NCBI GenBank assembly: GCA_963829135.1
Contig: CAWHHO010000006.1
Location: 675,110 to 739,109 of the forward strand
DNA length: 64,000 bases
DNA from: Kumtagia sp963829135
GTDB taxonomy: Bacteria; Pseudomonadota; Alphaproteobacteria; Rhizobiales; Rhizobiaceae
Direction: 5' to 3'
This document shows, piece after piece, positions 35,642 to 45,182 of the stretch. Under the pieces are notes generated by a model, which was not told where the DNA came from, did no database searches, and worked only from the letters and a program-made list of their open reading frames with translations. Made by a program: the position numbers and the translations under genes. The stretch's first letter is position 1; each line of letters begins with the position of its first letter.

Positions 35642-37431
35642 CAGGCCGGCTTCTTGTCGGCGACCACGCGCAGCGACAGCTCGCGCAACTGCGTCGGCGT
35701 CGCCGCCGACGGAGCGTTCATCAGCAGGTCGTAAGCCTGCTGATTCATCGGGAACATCGTTACCTCGCGCAGGTTCTTCGCGCCGACCAGAAGCATGACG
35801 ACGCGGTCGATGCCCGCCGCCATGCCGCCATGTGGGGGCGCGCCGAACTGGAACGCACGGTAGAGGCCGCCAAACCGCTCCTCGACGGTCGCACGGTCGA
35901 GCCCGACCATCTCGAACGCCTTCACCATGGTTTCCGGGAGGTGGTTGCGGATGCCGCCCGAAGCGATCTCGAAGCCGTTGCAGACCATGTCGTACTGGAA
36001 TGCCTTGATGCCAAGCGGTTCCTGACCCTGCAGCGCCTCAATACCGCCCTGCGGCATGGAAAAGGGATTGTGGGCGAAGTCGATCTTCTTCTCGTCCTCG
36101 TTCCACTCGAAGAACGGAAAATCAACGATCCAGCAGAGCGCGAAGCGGTCCCGCTCAACGAGGTTCAGTTCCTCGCCGGCGCGTGTGCGGGCAGCACCCG
36201 CGAAGGACACGAATTTCTTCGGATCGCCAGCGATAAAGAAGGCGGCGTCGCCCTCGCCGAGACCGAGTTGGGTGCGGATCGCCTCGGTGCGCTCCTCGCC
36301 GATGTTCTTGGCAATCGGGCCGGCGCCTTCCAGCTTCTCGCCCTCCTTGCGCCAGAAGATGTAGCCGAGGCCCGGCTGGCCCTCGCCCTGCGCCCATGAA
36401 TTCATGCGGTCGCAGAAAGCGCGGCTTCCACCCGTCTTAGCCGGCACCGCCCACACCTCCGCTTTCGGATCGTTGGCGAGGATGCCGGAGAACACCTTGA
36501 AGCCCGAGCCCCGAAAATGCACAGACACGTCCTGCATCTCGATCGGGTTGCGCAGGTCGGGCTTGTCGGAGCCGTATTTGCGCATCGCGACGTCATATGG
36601 GATGCGCGGAAACTCCTGCGTAACCGGCTTGCCCTCGGCAAACGTCTCGAACACGCCGCGCAGCACCGGCTCCATCGTGCCGAGAACGTCATCCTGCTCG
36701 ACAAAGCTCATTTCGAGGTCGAGCTGATAGAATTCGCCCGGCAGGCGGTCGGCGCGCGGGTCCTCGTCGCGGAAGCAGGGCGCGATCTGGAAATAGCGGT
36801 CGAAGCCAGACACCATGATCAGCTGTTTATATTGCTGCGGCGCCTGCGGGAGCGCGTAGAACGTGCCGGGATGGATGCGCGACGGCACGAGGAAGTCGCG
36901 CGCGCCTTCCGGCGAAGAGGCCGTCAGGATCGGCGTCGAATATTCGGTGAATCCGGCACCGTCCATACGCTTGCGCATCTCGGCGATGATCTTGGTGCGC
37001 GCCACGATGTTCCGGTGCAGCGAATCGCGTCGCAGGTCGAGGAAACGGTACTTCAGGCGGATGTCTTCGGGATAATCGGGCTCGCCGAAGACCGGCAGCG
37101 GCAGCTCCTTGGCCGCCGACAGCACTTCGATCTCACGGGCGAACAGTTCGATGTCCCCGGTCGGCAGGTTCGGATTGACCGCCTCTGGGCCGCGGGCCTT
37201 GACTTCGCCATCGACGCGGATGACCCACTCGCCGCGCACCGTCTCGGCCACTTTGAATGCTGGCGAATCCGGATCGGCGACGATCTGCGTGATGCCGTAG
37301 TGGTCGCGCAAATCGATGAAGAGCAGGCCCCCATGGTCTCGGACGCGGTGAACCCAGCCGGACAACCTAACGGTTTCACCGACTTCGGTCTTTCTCAATT
37401 GTGCGCAGGTGTGACTGCGATAGCGATGCAT
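35641..37431 (-). CDS. aspS: Aspartyl-tRNA synthetase
   Basis: Charges tRNA-Asp, and in organisms without asparaginyl-tRNA synthetase often tRNA-Asn too. The 596-residue bacterial-type class II enzyme has the OB-fold anticodon domain (1-110), motif 2 FRDEDPRADRLPGEFYQLD, the bacterial insertion domain, and motif 3 GGMAAGIDRVVMLL. The start MHRYRSHTCAQLRKTEVGE is canonical. It diverges from the MFS gene. Confidence 0.97.
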   Translation of the reverse strand: MHRYRSHTCAQLRKTEVGETVRLSGWVHRVRDHGGLLFIDLRDHYGITQIVADPDSPAFKVAETVRGEWVIRVDGEVKARGPEAVNPNLPTGDIELFAREIEVLSAAKELPLPVFGEPDYPEDIRLKYRFLDLRRDSLHRNIVARTKIIAEMRKRMDGAGFTEYSTPILTASSPEGARDFLVPSRIHPGTFYALPQAPQQYKQLIMVSGFDRYFQIAPCFRDEDPRADRLPGEFYQLDLEMSFVEQDDVLGTMEPVLRGVFETFAEGKPVTQEFPRIPYDVAMRKYGSDKPDLRNPIEMQDVSVHFRGSGFKVFSGILANDPKAEVWAVPAKTGGSRAFCDRMNSWAQGEGQPGLGYIFWRKEGEKLEGAGPIAKNIGEERTEAIRTQLGLGEGDAAFFIAGDPKKFVSFAGAARTRAGEELNLVERDRFALCWIVDFPFFEWNEDEKKIDFAHNPFSMPQGGIEALQGQEPLGIKAFQYDMVCNGFEIASGGIRNHLPETMVKAFEMVGLDRATVEERFGGLYRAFQFGAPPHGGMAAGIDRVVMLLVGAKNLREVTMFPMNQQAYDLLMNAPSAATPTQLRELSLRVVADKKPA

Positions 37432-37757
37432 TGCAAAGAATCCGATCGATTAGCTTGAGATGCGGGAACCGGCCGAGGCCTGCCCGAAATTCGGCGCGAA
37501 AAGCGCATGCGACACCTGATTTGTCAAGGCAAGCGGCTTCGGCATGAAACTGGTGGCCAGCGCGTACCGATAGCGCGGCTGAACGTGCCTTGCACGCGCA
37601 ATGGCAACCCATACCTCACGGATTGTTTCCAGGCCCGCCAGTTCCTGAAGCGTGGCCGCTTGCTACAGTGGAGCGCAGCGGCTACCGCAGATTTCTCTCA
37701 ATCGCCCCGATGCCCCTCTCGCGGGTGCCGACAGAATTTCTCGCGTCAACGGCCAGC
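37432..37757. other. Divergent intergenic region between aspS and the MFS gene
   Basis: A 326-bp stretch that should contain both promoters. The frame of the MFS gene is open through it from 37590, but the residues there are not family-like. No repeat or RNA structure stands out. Confidence 0.5.
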
Positions 37758-39002
37758 ATGTCCGCAATCCGTCCCCTCATCCCGCTTCTGATCGCCGCAG
37801 GCATCCTGCTGGGCGGCAACGGGCTGCAAGGCACGCTGATCGCGCTGCGTGGAGCGCAGGAGGGGTTTTCGCCCGCCATCATCGGCTTCATGGGTACTGC
37901 ATATTTCGGCGGCTTTCTGATTGGCTGCCTCGCGATCGGCCGCATCATGAAGGCGGTCGGCCATGTACGCTCCTTTTCAGCGCTCGCGGCGCTGGCTTCC
38001 GCTGGAACGTTGCTGCTGGTGCTGCTGATCGAACCGGTAGCCTGGTCGGCGATCCGCTTCATGACCGGGTTCTGCTTTGCCGGTCTGTTTACAATCATGG
38101 AAAGCTGGTTGAACTCCGGCGCGTCAAACGAGCACCGCGCGCGCGTTCTGGCGCTATATCGCATCGTCGATATCGGTTCCGTCACCGGTGCGCAGTTCCT
38201 GATTCCCATTTTCGGATCTGACGGCTTCACCATCTTCGCGATCATGTCGATCATGATCACCCTCTCGCTTGTGCCGGTCTCGCTCGGCGACCGCTCCAAT
38301 CCGACCGCACCCGAGAACGTCAAGCTCGATCTGCGCCGCGTTTTCCGTATTTCGCCGCTCGGCTGCATGGGCTGCATTGCCGTGGGTGTCACCAACAGCG
38401 CTTTCCGCACGCTTTCACCGGTCTACGCCGAAGAAATCGGCATGTCGGTAACGGACGTGGTGACCTTCGTGAGCGTCGGGATTATCGGTGGCGCGATCAT
38501 CCAGTATCCGTTGGGATATCTTTCAGACCGCTGGGATCGACGCCAGGTACTGCTTGCGTCAACCTGCGGAGCGCTGATCGTCGCGCTCATCCTGGCCGGC
38601 TTGGCCAGCTCCTCCCCGCTCGTGAATTTTGTTCTCGTCTTTTTCTTTGGCTCCTTCGCGATGCCGCTGTTTTCCCTCTCGGCTGCCCACGCAAACGACC
38701 GCGCAGAAAAGGGAGAGTTCGTGCTGGTAAACGCTGCGCTGATGCTGTTCTACTCGTTCGGCGCGATCGGAGGGCCTTTCACGGCTTCCTTCGCGATGGA
38801 AACGTTCGGTCCGAGCGCCCTCTTCGGCTTTATTGCGGCGATCTATCTCATTTTCACGGTCATCATCCTCTACCGGATGCGCATGCGCACGAGCGTGCCC
38901 GCCGAACGCCGTGGTCGGTTCATTGCATTGCTCAGGACGTCGACGATCTTCGCACGGCTGACGCGGCAGAACTCAAACGGGGATAAGGATAAGGGGAAAT
39001 AG
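37758..39002 (+). CDS. MFS transporter
   Basis: A 414-residue inner-membrane carrier with about 12 hydrophobic spans from residue 5 on (RPLIPLLIAAGILLGGNG). The loop 2-3 motif reads GRIMKAVGHVR, a variant of GRxxDRxGRR, and the matching second-half loop is GYLSDRWDRRQVLL. MESWLNS in span 4-5 is typical of a bacterial MFS branch with unknown substrates. ATG 37758 was chosen at the family start; ATG 37710 adds 16 residues, and neither has a clear ribosome site. The tail is basic and cytoplasmic. Confidence 0.88.
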   Translation: MSAIRPLIPLLIAAGILLGGNGLQGTLIALRGAQEGFSPAIIGFMGTAYFGGFLIGCLAIGRIMKAVGHVRSFSALAALASAGTLLLVLLIEPVAWSAIRFMTGFCFAGLFTIMESWLNSGASNEHRARVLALYRIVDIGSVTGAQFLIPIFGSDGFTIFAIMSIMITLSLVPVSLGDRSNPTAPENVKLDLRRVFRISPLGCMGCIAVGVTNSAFRTLSPVYAEEIGMSVTDVVTFVSVGIIGGAIIQYPLGYLSDRWDRRQVLLASTCGALIVALILAGLASSSPLVNFVLVFFFGSFAMPLFSLSAAHANDRAEKGEFVLVNAALMLFYSFGAIGGPFTASFAMETFGPSALFGFIAAIYLIFTVIILYRMRMRTSVPAERRGRFIALLRTSTIFARLTRQNSNGDKDKGK

Positions 39003-39084
39003 GCCTCATTCGCCGCGGGTGTCCTTGACGAAAGGCGCTCCGGCTGGAATGAAGCCCGCACCCTGCACTGGCAAAAGGCCGTAG

Positions 39085-40245
39085 ATGCACGTCATAACCA
39101 CCACAGCCGAGCTTGAGACTTCCGTCGCGGGAATGGCGAAGTCGACCTTCGTCACGGTCGACACCGAATTCATTCGCGAAACCACCTTCTGGCCAGAGCT
39201 CTGTCTCATCCAGATGGCGACGCGGGAGGTAACCGCGCTCGTCGATCCGCTCGCACCGGGCATCGACCTTGCGCCGTTCTTCTCGCTGATGGCCGATGAA
39301 CGCGTGACCAAGGTTTTCCATGCCGCACGGCAGGACGTCGAGATCATCCATCATCTCGGCGGGCTGATCCCGCATCCGATCTTCGATACCCAGGTCGCCG
39401 CCATGGTTTGCGGTTTCGGCGACAGCGTCTCCTACGATCAGCTCGTTCAGAAAGTCACTGGCGAGCAGCTGGACAAGTCCTCGCGCTTTACCGACTGGCG
39501 TCATCGGCCGCTGTCGGAAAAGCAGCTTGTCTACGCACTGGCGGATGTTACGCACCTGATCGATGTTTACCTGCATCTCGTTACCGAACTGGAGCGCGAG
39601 AACCGTGCCCACTGGCTGACGGAAGAGATGGACGTGCTCACGTCGCCGGAAACCTATGACCTCGATCCGCAGGACGCCTGGAAGCGTCTCAAGATGCGCT
39701 TGCGCAAGCCTCAGGAGCTTGCGGTGGTCCAGGCTGTCGCGGCGTGGCGGGAACGTGAAGCGCGCGAGCGCAACGTTCCGCGTGGGCGTATCATCAAGGA
39801 CGATGCGATCTATGAGATCGCGCAACAGCAGCCGCGCGACTCCGCAGCGCTGGCGCGCCTGCGCACCATTCCCAAGGGATGGGAACGTTCCGCGACGGCG
39901 ACGGCGCTGCTGGCGACCGTGACTACGGCCCTCGACCTTCCGAAGGACCAGATGCCCCGGCTACCCAAATCGGTGCAGGCGCCCGAAGGCTCAAGTGCTG
40001 CGGCGGAACTGTTGAAGGTGCTGCTTCGCCAGGTCGCAGAACGGGAGGGCGTTGCAACCAAGGTTCTTGCGTCAAGCGATGACATAGATCGTATCGCCGC
40101 CGAGGGCGAGGCAGCCGACGTGCCGGCCATGCATGGTTGGCGTCGCGCCGTGTTCGGCGAGGTTGCAACAAAACTGGTGCGCGGCGAAATCGCGCTGAAA
40201 TTCGATCGCCGCAAGATTGCAGTCTTTGATCTGGTGAGTTCTTAG
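39085..40245 (+). CDS. rnd: Ribonuclease D
   Basis: A 3'-5' exoribonuclease for tRNA maturation. The 386-residue protein has the DEDD residues: D and E in FVTVDTEFIRETTFWPE, D in KVFHAARQDVEIIHHLGG, and the final D with its tyrosine in LVYALADVTHLIDVY. An HRDC domain follows (from about residue 205: KPQELAVVQAVAAWREREA). It follows the MFS gene after 82 bp. Confidence 0.96.
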   Translation: MHVITTTAELETSVAGMAKSTFVTVDTEFIRETTFWPELCLIQMATREVTALVDPLAPGIDLAPFFSLMADERVTKVFHAARQDVEIIHHLGGLIPHPIFDTQVAAMVCGFGDSVSYDQLVQKVTGEQLDKSSRFTDWRHRPLSEKQLVYALADVTHLIDVYLHLVTELERENRAHWLTEEMDVLTSPETYDLDPQDAWKRLKMRLRKPQELAVVQAVAAWREREARERNVPRGRIIKDDAIYEIAQQQPRDSAALARLRTIPKGWERSATATALLATVTTALDLPKDQMPRLPKSVQAPEGSSAAAELLKVLLRQVAEREGVATKVLASSDDIDRIAAEGEAADVPAMHGWRRAVFGEVATKLVRGEIALKFDRRKIAVFDLVSS

Positions 40246-40293
40246 CGGTTATCGGCCGAAGGCGCGGCGGTTCTGGAGCGCCATCGGTTCGCT

Positions 40294-40713
40294 TCAAATC
40301 ACGCTGAGCAGGTGTGCGGCAAAGTAGCCCCACAAGACGAGCAATACCACAAACCCGACCGCAAACATGCCCGATCGATTGAGGACGTTTTCACCGGCGA
40401 TCTGGAGCCAGGCGTGCAGGTAGCGCAAAACAACGAACAGCCAGGCCAACAATACCGAAAGAAACGATACGCCTGCGGTAACGAAGAGCGCCAGACAGAC
40501 GACGTAAAACAAAACCGGCAACTCGAACTGGTTCATGACATTGGCGGACACGGTCGCGCTGGACGGCGGCTCGATGCCGCGCTCGCGGAATTGCGCAGGC
40601 TTTATCTCGCCTCGGCGGATGGCGTCGCGTCGGCGCAAGCCAAGAACGCCATAGACGATGACGACCAGTACGAAATGAGCAATCATGGGCCAGAAAATGG
40701 CTGTCGGCTGCAT
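40294..40713 (-). CDS. MAPEG-family membrane protein
   Basis: A 139-residue protein with four hydrophobic spans (near 8-26, 62-82, 83-100, 115-136). NQFELPVLFYVVCLALF and LAWLFVVLRYLHAWLQ are the family's conserved helices, with R/H residues that in eukaryotic members bind glutathione. Function in bacteria is unproven. It converges on rnd and lies downstream of guaB. Confidence 0.88.
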   Translation of the reverse strand: MQPTAIFWPMIAHFVLVVIVYGVLGLRRRDAIRRGEIKPAQFRERGIEPPSSATVSANVMNQFELPVLFYVVCLALFVTAGVSFLSVLLAWLFVVLRYLHAWLQIAGENVLNRSGMFAVGFVVLLVLWGYFAAHLLSVI

Positions 40714-40755
40714 TGCTGCGCTTCCTTGCGTTCGTCTTTGATGGCTGAGGGGAAA

Positions 40756-42264
40756 CTACATCCCGCCAGGGTAGTTTGGGCTCTCGCGCGTGATGGTTAC
40801 GTCATGCGTGTGGCTTTCGCGCAGGCCGGCATTCGATATGCGGACAAAGGTTGCACGCTCCTGAAGGTCAGGAAGCGTCCGCGCCCCGACGTAACCCATT
40901 GCCGCGCGAAGACCGCCGGTCAACTGATGCAGCACGCCCGCGACGGGTCCCTTATACGGGACCTGCCCCTCGATGCCCTCCGGTACCAGCTTGAGTGTGT
41001 CCCGCACTTCAGCCTGGAAGTACCGGTCTGCCGAGCCGCGCGCCATGGCGCCCACTGAGCCCATACCGCGATAGGCTTTGAAAGAGCGGCCCTGGTAAAG
41101 ATACACCTCGCCCGGGCTTTCATCCGTGCCGGCAAGCAGCGACCCGATCATTGCCGCCCCTGCCCCAGCGGCCAGCGCCTTGGCAAGATCACCCGAATAT
41201 TTGATACCTCCGTCGGCGACGACAGTCGCGCCGGCTTTCTGCGCCGTCTCTACCGCCGACATGATCGCCGACAATTGGGGTACGCCAACACCGGCGACGA
41301 TGCGCGTCGTGCAGATCGAGCCTGGTCCGATCCCGACCTTCACCGCGTCGGCGCCAGCATCGATCAGCGCCTGTGCTCCGGACGCCGTGGCCACATTGCC
41401 GGCCATGATGCGCACCGAGTTGGAGATCTTCTTCGCGCGGCTGACGGCATCGAGAACGCGCTGCGAGTGGCCGTGTGCGGTGTCGATGACGAGCAGATCG
41501 ACGCCGGCGTCGATGAGACGTTCGGCGCGCTCGAAACCGTCCTCGCCAACGCTGGTGGCGGCTGCGGCCCGCAGGCGGCCCTGGGCGTCCTTGGTAGCGT
41601 TAGGATTGAGCTGCGACTTCTCGATGTCCTTGACGGTGATCAGCCCCACGCAGTTGCCCGCGGCATCGACCACCAGCAGTTTCTCGATCCTGTGCTGATG
41701 GAGCAGGCGCTTGGCTTCGGTCTGATCGACATTTTCCTTGACCGTGATCAGGTTGGCCTTGGTCATCAACTCATAGACCTTCTGGCCCGGCTCGGTGGCA
41801 AAGCGCACGTCGCGGTTGGTCAGGATACCGACGAGCCGTCCGACCTTCTGGCCGCCCTTGCCGCCGCCTTCGACAACCGGAATGCCGGAGATCGAGTAGG
41901 TGCGCATCAGCGCCTGCGCATCCGCAAGGGTAGCGTCCGGGCCGATGGTGACGGGATTGACGACCATCCCCGATTCGAACTTCTTCACCTGGCGAACCTG
42001 TTCAGCCTGCTCGATCGGCGTGAAATTGCGATGAATGACTCCGATGCCCCCGGCCTGCGCCATGGCGATGGCGAGCCGCGCCTCGGTCACGGTGTCCATG
42101 GCAGCTGATAGGATCGGAATATTCAGGTCGATATCGCCGGCTATCCGTGTGCCGATGTCGGTTTCGCCCGGCAGGACATCTGAATGCCCCGGCTGCAACA
42201 GAACATCGTCGAAGGTCAAGGCTAGCGCGCCGGTTGCGGTTTCGATGATCTGCGCCATTGCCAC
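40756..42264 (-). CDS. guaB: IMP dehydrogenase
   Basis: Oxidises IMP to XMP, the committed step of GMP synthesis. The 502-residue protein has the catalytic Cys in GPGSICTTRIVAGVG, two CBS domains between about residues 100 and 215 (MVVNPVTIGPDATLADAQ; ELMTKANLITVKENVDQ), and the flap/active-site region YRGMGSVGAMARGSADRYFQ. Two start codons are possible, ATG 42264 and ATG 42258. Confidence 0.97.
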   Translation of the reverse strand: MAMAQIIETATGALALTFDDVLLQPGHSDVLPGETDIGTRIAGDIDLNIPILSAAMDTVTEARLAIAMAQAGGIGVIHRNFTPIEQAEQVRQVKKFESGMVVNPVTIGPDATLADAQALMRTYSISGIPVVEGGGKGGQKVGRLVGILTNRDVRFATEPGQKVYELMTKANLITVKENVDQTEAKRLLHQHRIEKLLVVDAAGNCVGLITVKDIEKSQLNPNATKDAQGRLRAAAATSVGEDGFERAERLIDAGVDLLVIDTAHGHSQRVLDAVSRAKKISNSVRIMAGNVATASGAQALIDAGADAVKVGIGPGSICTTRIVAGVGVPQLSAIMSAVETAQKAGATVVADGGIKYSGDLAKALAAGAGAAMIGSLLAGTDESPGEVYLYQGRSFKAYRGMGSVGAMARGSADRYFQAEVRDTLKLVPEGIEGQVPYKGPVAGVLHQLTGGLRAAMGYVGARTLPDLQERATFVRISNAGLRESHTHDVTITRESPNYPGGM

Positions 42265-42454
42265 TCCTACGAAACGTTAAGCGGGCGCTAAGGCTGTCAG
42301 CCGGCACCTGCACATGTTTTCCCTTTCAGGATTGGCGGTGGTCCGTAACATGGATACTGCTGGTTGGAAAGCCGCTTGCGGCGCTTCGGAAACTCTGCTC
42401 ATCAACGGGCCGGAAAATAGGATAATCGCGGCGAATCAAATGGATGCGAAAGGG

Positions 42455-42487
42455 CCTTCGTACCGGCCGGTAATATCGGTACGAAGG
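42455..42487. repeat. Hairpin with 10-bp arms upstream of guaB
   Basis: CCTTCGTACC (42455-42464) and GGTACGAAGG (42478-42487) are perfect complements around 13 bases. It lies 190 bp upstream of guaB and 3 bp before the DUF898 remnant. It could be an operator, a terminator remnant or a scar of the rearrangement. Confidence 0.65.
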
Positions 42488-42490
42488 TAA

Positions 42491-42660
42491 TTGTTCAAGT
42501 TCACCGAGACCGCGCGCGAATACTTCGGCATCTGGATCGTCAACGTTCTGCTGACCATTATCACGCTCGGCGTCTACTCAGCGTGGGCGAAGGTCAGGCG
42601 TCAGCGCTATTTCTATGGCAACACCCACCTTGCCGGATCGAGCTTCGATCACCGCGGTCG
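42491..42660 (+). pseudogene. DUF898 (YjgN-like) gene remnant
   Basis: About 55 residues of a membrane protein family: FKFTETAREYFGIWIVNVLL, then TLGVYSAWAKVRRQRYFYGNTHLAGSSFD. This is the first conserved block of DUF898 proteins, which are normally 300 aa or more. The match stops after SSFD, and the frame then yields only Arg-rich noise. The start codon is unclear (TTG 42491 is the only option near the block). The fragment is joined to a piece of an M48 peptidase gene, the usual neighbour of DUF898 genes. Confidence 0.7.
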
Positions 42661-42764
42661 TGCTCACCGACGAACTGGTCAAGCTGTCGAATCACGACGA
42701 CATGATTCTAGACGCCGGACGCATTTCGTCGTCGCCACGCCCCGAAACCGGTCTGGCCATTTGA
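42645..42764 (+). pseudogene. M48 peptidase gene remnant
   Basis: In the frame next to the DUF898 fragment, ITAVVLTDELVKLSNHDDMIL matches the conserved stretch just before the zinc motif HEIGHV in M48 metallopeptidases. The zinc motif itself is gone: the reading continues DAGRISSSPRP and stops at 42762-42764. With the DUF898 piece it looks like the scar of an internal deletion that removed the rest of both genes. Confidence 0.5.
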
Positions 42765-43390
42765 TCCCTCAGCAAGCTCGCAGAGGGAGAGGGAAAGCGT
42801 GACGCGGATGCCGTGTTTTTCCGGTAAACGCGTTTTTTGGTCGTCAAAACGTCACACATCATCCGCGTCACGCCGGCATATTACCGGGGCCGTCGGCTTA
42901 TCTGCCGGCTGTGGGCTTGCCTGTCCGGTCCATCCCTGCATTCGGGCGCTTGTCACGCCTGCTGCAGTTCCAGTCCGGGCACGCTCGCCGGGCACCTGCC
43001 CAATAGCGCGAAGGGGTCTCCTCCGCGTATTGCTATAGCCGGATCCGCCGCATTACCGAGCGGCCCAGCCTTTCAAAAACAGGCTCCTTCACGGTCGTTC
43101 CCCGGCCCCGCCACAGCGTCCGTCGACGCTGCTTGAGAGAGCCGTCCCATCTCCACGAACCGCCGTCGCGAACCGCGTTCCCAAGAGAAGGGCATGCGGA
43201 GGATAAGCGCCCAAGCGGGAGCGGGGATAAAACCGGCGGGAGAAAATCGGGAGAGGCGGATAAACGATTGATAACGCTCAGACTTATTTTCAGGCGAACG
43301 ACGAATGACGATTGTCTATTCACCCCTCTTGCGCGTCGCGAGCTGTCGCACCCTCCTCCGTCCTTCGACAAAGGCGACAAAACCTGCACG
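42765..43390. other. Non-coding stretch with inverted repeats
   Basis: About 620 bp with no supported gene. It holds the inverted repeat at 42797-42873. The region 43190-43300 has many GGGAG/GGATAA runs but no clear repeat unit. Longer open frames here have Arg/Ser/Pro-rich, shadow-like content. Confidence 0.5.
42797..42873. repeat. Inverted repeat, perfect 14-bp arms
   Basis: GCGTGACGCGGATG (42797-42810) and CATCCGCGTCACGC (42860-42873) are exact complements 49 bp apart. A second pair, ATGCCG and CGGCAT, overlaps the outer ends. The spacer contains T-runs. It could be a small repeat element of the REP/MITE kind. Confidence 0.7.
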
Positions 43391-43714
43391 CTACTTCGTG
43401 CTGCGCATCCCCGCTTCGTATGATTTGCGCGCCCAGACGGCCATGTCGTCGGCACTGTCCATCGCGCCGTCCGGTACTGTCCAATACGGCATCGAAACAT
43501 GGTTGCCGTTTTTGGCATGGGTGTAGGTCCACTGCTTGCAGCCGGCACGCGCGAATTCCGGCGCCGCCGTCGCATCCGCCTTCAGCATAAGTTCGCCGCG
43601 CAGTTCGATCGCGATGATCACGCCGTCATGATAGATGCCCTTGCCCCCAAACAGCTTTCGAATCGAGACCGGGCCGAGCCCTGAAAACAGGTCGGATATG
43701 GCGTCGTTGTCCAT
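43391..43714 (-). CDS. TfoX N-terminal domain protein
   Basis: A 107-residue protein of the TfoX/Sxy N-terminal family (PF04993). ISDLFSGLGPVSIRKLFGGKGIYHDGVIIAI is the family block, followed by ELMLKADATAAPEF. In gammaproteobacteria Sxy governs competence; alphaproteobacterial stand-alone domains have no known role. It lies 26 bp upstream of eipB in the same direction... on the minus strand eipB ends at 43741, so this gene follows eipB. Confidence 0.85.
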   Translation of the reverse strand: MDNDAISDLFSGLGPVSIRKLFGGKGIYHDGVIIAIELRGELMLKADATAAPEFARAGCKQWTYTHAKNGNHVSMPYWTVPDGAMDSADDMAVWARKSYEAGMRSTK

Positions 43715-43740
43715 GTCTGCACCAATTCGAAGAGGAATGC

Positions 43741-44568
43741 TTATTTGCAGCTTTGCTGCGGCTTTTTGTCGAACACGGAAAGATTGACCAGCTTGCCGGT
43801 CATCGAGAAGTCGCCATAGTCCATGATGAGGTCGCGCGTCAGACCGTTTTCATGCAGCTTGAAGGCGATCCGGTATTCAGGCAATTCCTCGCCGCCGTCG
43901 CCTTTGTCGTTGAAATATGCGATCTCGACCGGCCAATATTGGTCTTTAGCGAGCTTGTCGAGCGCCGGAAGCTCCGGGTCGCTGTCCTTTGCGGCGGTCT
44001 TCTTGCCGACGATAACGGTAGTGGTCATAACCTTGTCGCCATTCTCCGAGCCGTCATACAGATTCGTTTCGTAGAAAGTCTGCCCAGTGTTGGCCTTGTC
44101 GATCAGCTCGACAAGATGCTGGGTTGGAAACTGTGTCTTGCGCAGTTCCAGCAGGTTCTTTTCCGGCTTGTCTATCTCGACCTTCAGCCCATTTGCCTCG
44201 CGCTGCGCGATGCCCTTCAATTCACGCTCGAGAGCCTGATCACTGAAGGATTTTGTCACAAAGGAAAACGTCTTGCCGCCCGCGTCCTCAAAGGTCGTGG
44301 TCTGCTGGTCGGTGAGGCGCGTACTGCCCTCGCTATCGATGCGCGTGACGAACCGGAAATTCACGGTGTAGCCTTCGCAAGGCGAGCCGTTGAACTCATA
44401 GACCATGCGCCCCTGCAGGCCGGTGATTCCGGACCGGTCGGACGCCTTGTCCAGCGCGAGATCATAGACAGCGCGGTGCGAGATAAGGGGCGCAGCCGAA
44501 TAGGCGGGCAAAGAGCCGATCCCACAAATTCCAAGGAGGGCAGCGGCCAGAAAGCGCGATGAGCGCAT
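43741..44568 (-). CDS. eipB: EipB-like periplasmic envelope-integrity protein (DUF1849)
   Basis: A 275-residue exported protein. The start MRSSRFLAAALLGICGIGSLPAYSAAP is a signal peptide. The mature part resembles Brucella EipB: AVYDLALDKASDRSGITG, MVYEFNGSPCEGYTVNFRFV and the C-terminal QQSCK. The two cysteines are in the places that form the disulfide in EipB, a beta-spiral protein needed for envelope stability. ATG 44568 was preferred to the in-frame start at 44598, which would bury the signal peptide. Confidence 0.88.
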   Translation of the reverse strand: MRSSRFLAAALLGICGIGSLPAYSAAPLISHRAVYDLALDKASDRSGITGLQGRMVYEFNGSPCEGYTVNFRFVTRIDSEGSTRLTDQQTTTFEDAGGKTFSFVTKSFSDQALERELKGIAQREANGLKVEIDKPEKNLLELRKTQFPTQHLVELIDKANTGQTFYETNLYDGSENGDKVMTTTVIVGKKTAAKDSDPELPALDKLAKDQYWPVEIAYFNDKGDGGEELPEYRIAFKLHENGLTRDLIMDYGDFSMTGKLVNLSVFDKKPQQSCK

Positions 44569-44713
44569 TGACGTCTCCAATCGGGCTCGAAAGACCACCT
44601 GTTAAGGCGCGTCTTTCAAAAAAATTCGTGGCGAAAGCCAAGCAAAAATTGCAGTTTCAGCCGCAAGAATCTGACCAGGTTGATAGTCCTTCGCCTAGGA
44701 ATAAGGAAACAAA

Positions 44714-45178
44714 ATGAGCGACACAATCGAAAAGCGGCTCGAAGGCCTCGGCGTGACATTGCCGGTGCCGGCCGCACCCGCAGCCAACTACGTCCCTTTC
44801 ATGCTCACCGACACGCTGGTTTTTACCGCGGGACAGTTGCCCCTGAAGGACGGGAAGCTGGCTGCCACCGGCCTGCTTGGCCGCGACGTCGATGTGGCGG
44901 GCGGACAGGAAGCGGCAAGACATTGCGCAGTCAACATATTGGCTCAGGCGCGTGCGGCCCTCGGTTCGCTGGAGCGAATCAACAGGATTATCAAGATCAC
45001 CGTCTTCGTGGCATCAACGCCGGAGTTCACCGACCAGCACTTGGTTGCCAATGGCGCATCCGATCTCCTCGTCGCTGCGCTTGGTGACGTTGGCAAGCAT
45101 GCGCGTTCCGCTGTTGGCGTGGCTTGCCTGCCGCTGAACGCATCGGTCGAGATCGAAGCGATCATCGAGTACAAATAA
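44714..45178 (+). CDS. RidA-family protein (YjgF/YER057c/UK114)
   Basis: A 154-residue trimeric enamine/imine deaminase-fold protein. FTAGQLPLKDGKLAATGLLG, AARHCAVNILAQARAALGSLERI and HARSAVGVACLPLNASVEIEAI are family blocks; the last holds the conserved Arg of the active site. The longer N-terminus puts it in the Rid subgroup of about 150 aa. A good ribosome site (AAGGAAAC-like) precedes the ATG. The GDPD gene starts 4 bp downstream. Confidence 0.92.
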   Translation: MSDTIEKRLEGLGVTLPVPAAPAANYVPFMLTDTLVFTAGQLPLKDGKLAATGLLGRDVDVAGGQEAARHCAVNILAQARAALGSLERINRIIKITVFVASTPEFTDQHLVANGASDLLVAALGDVGKHARSAVGVACLPLNASVEIEAIIEYK

Positions 45179-45182
45179 GGCG

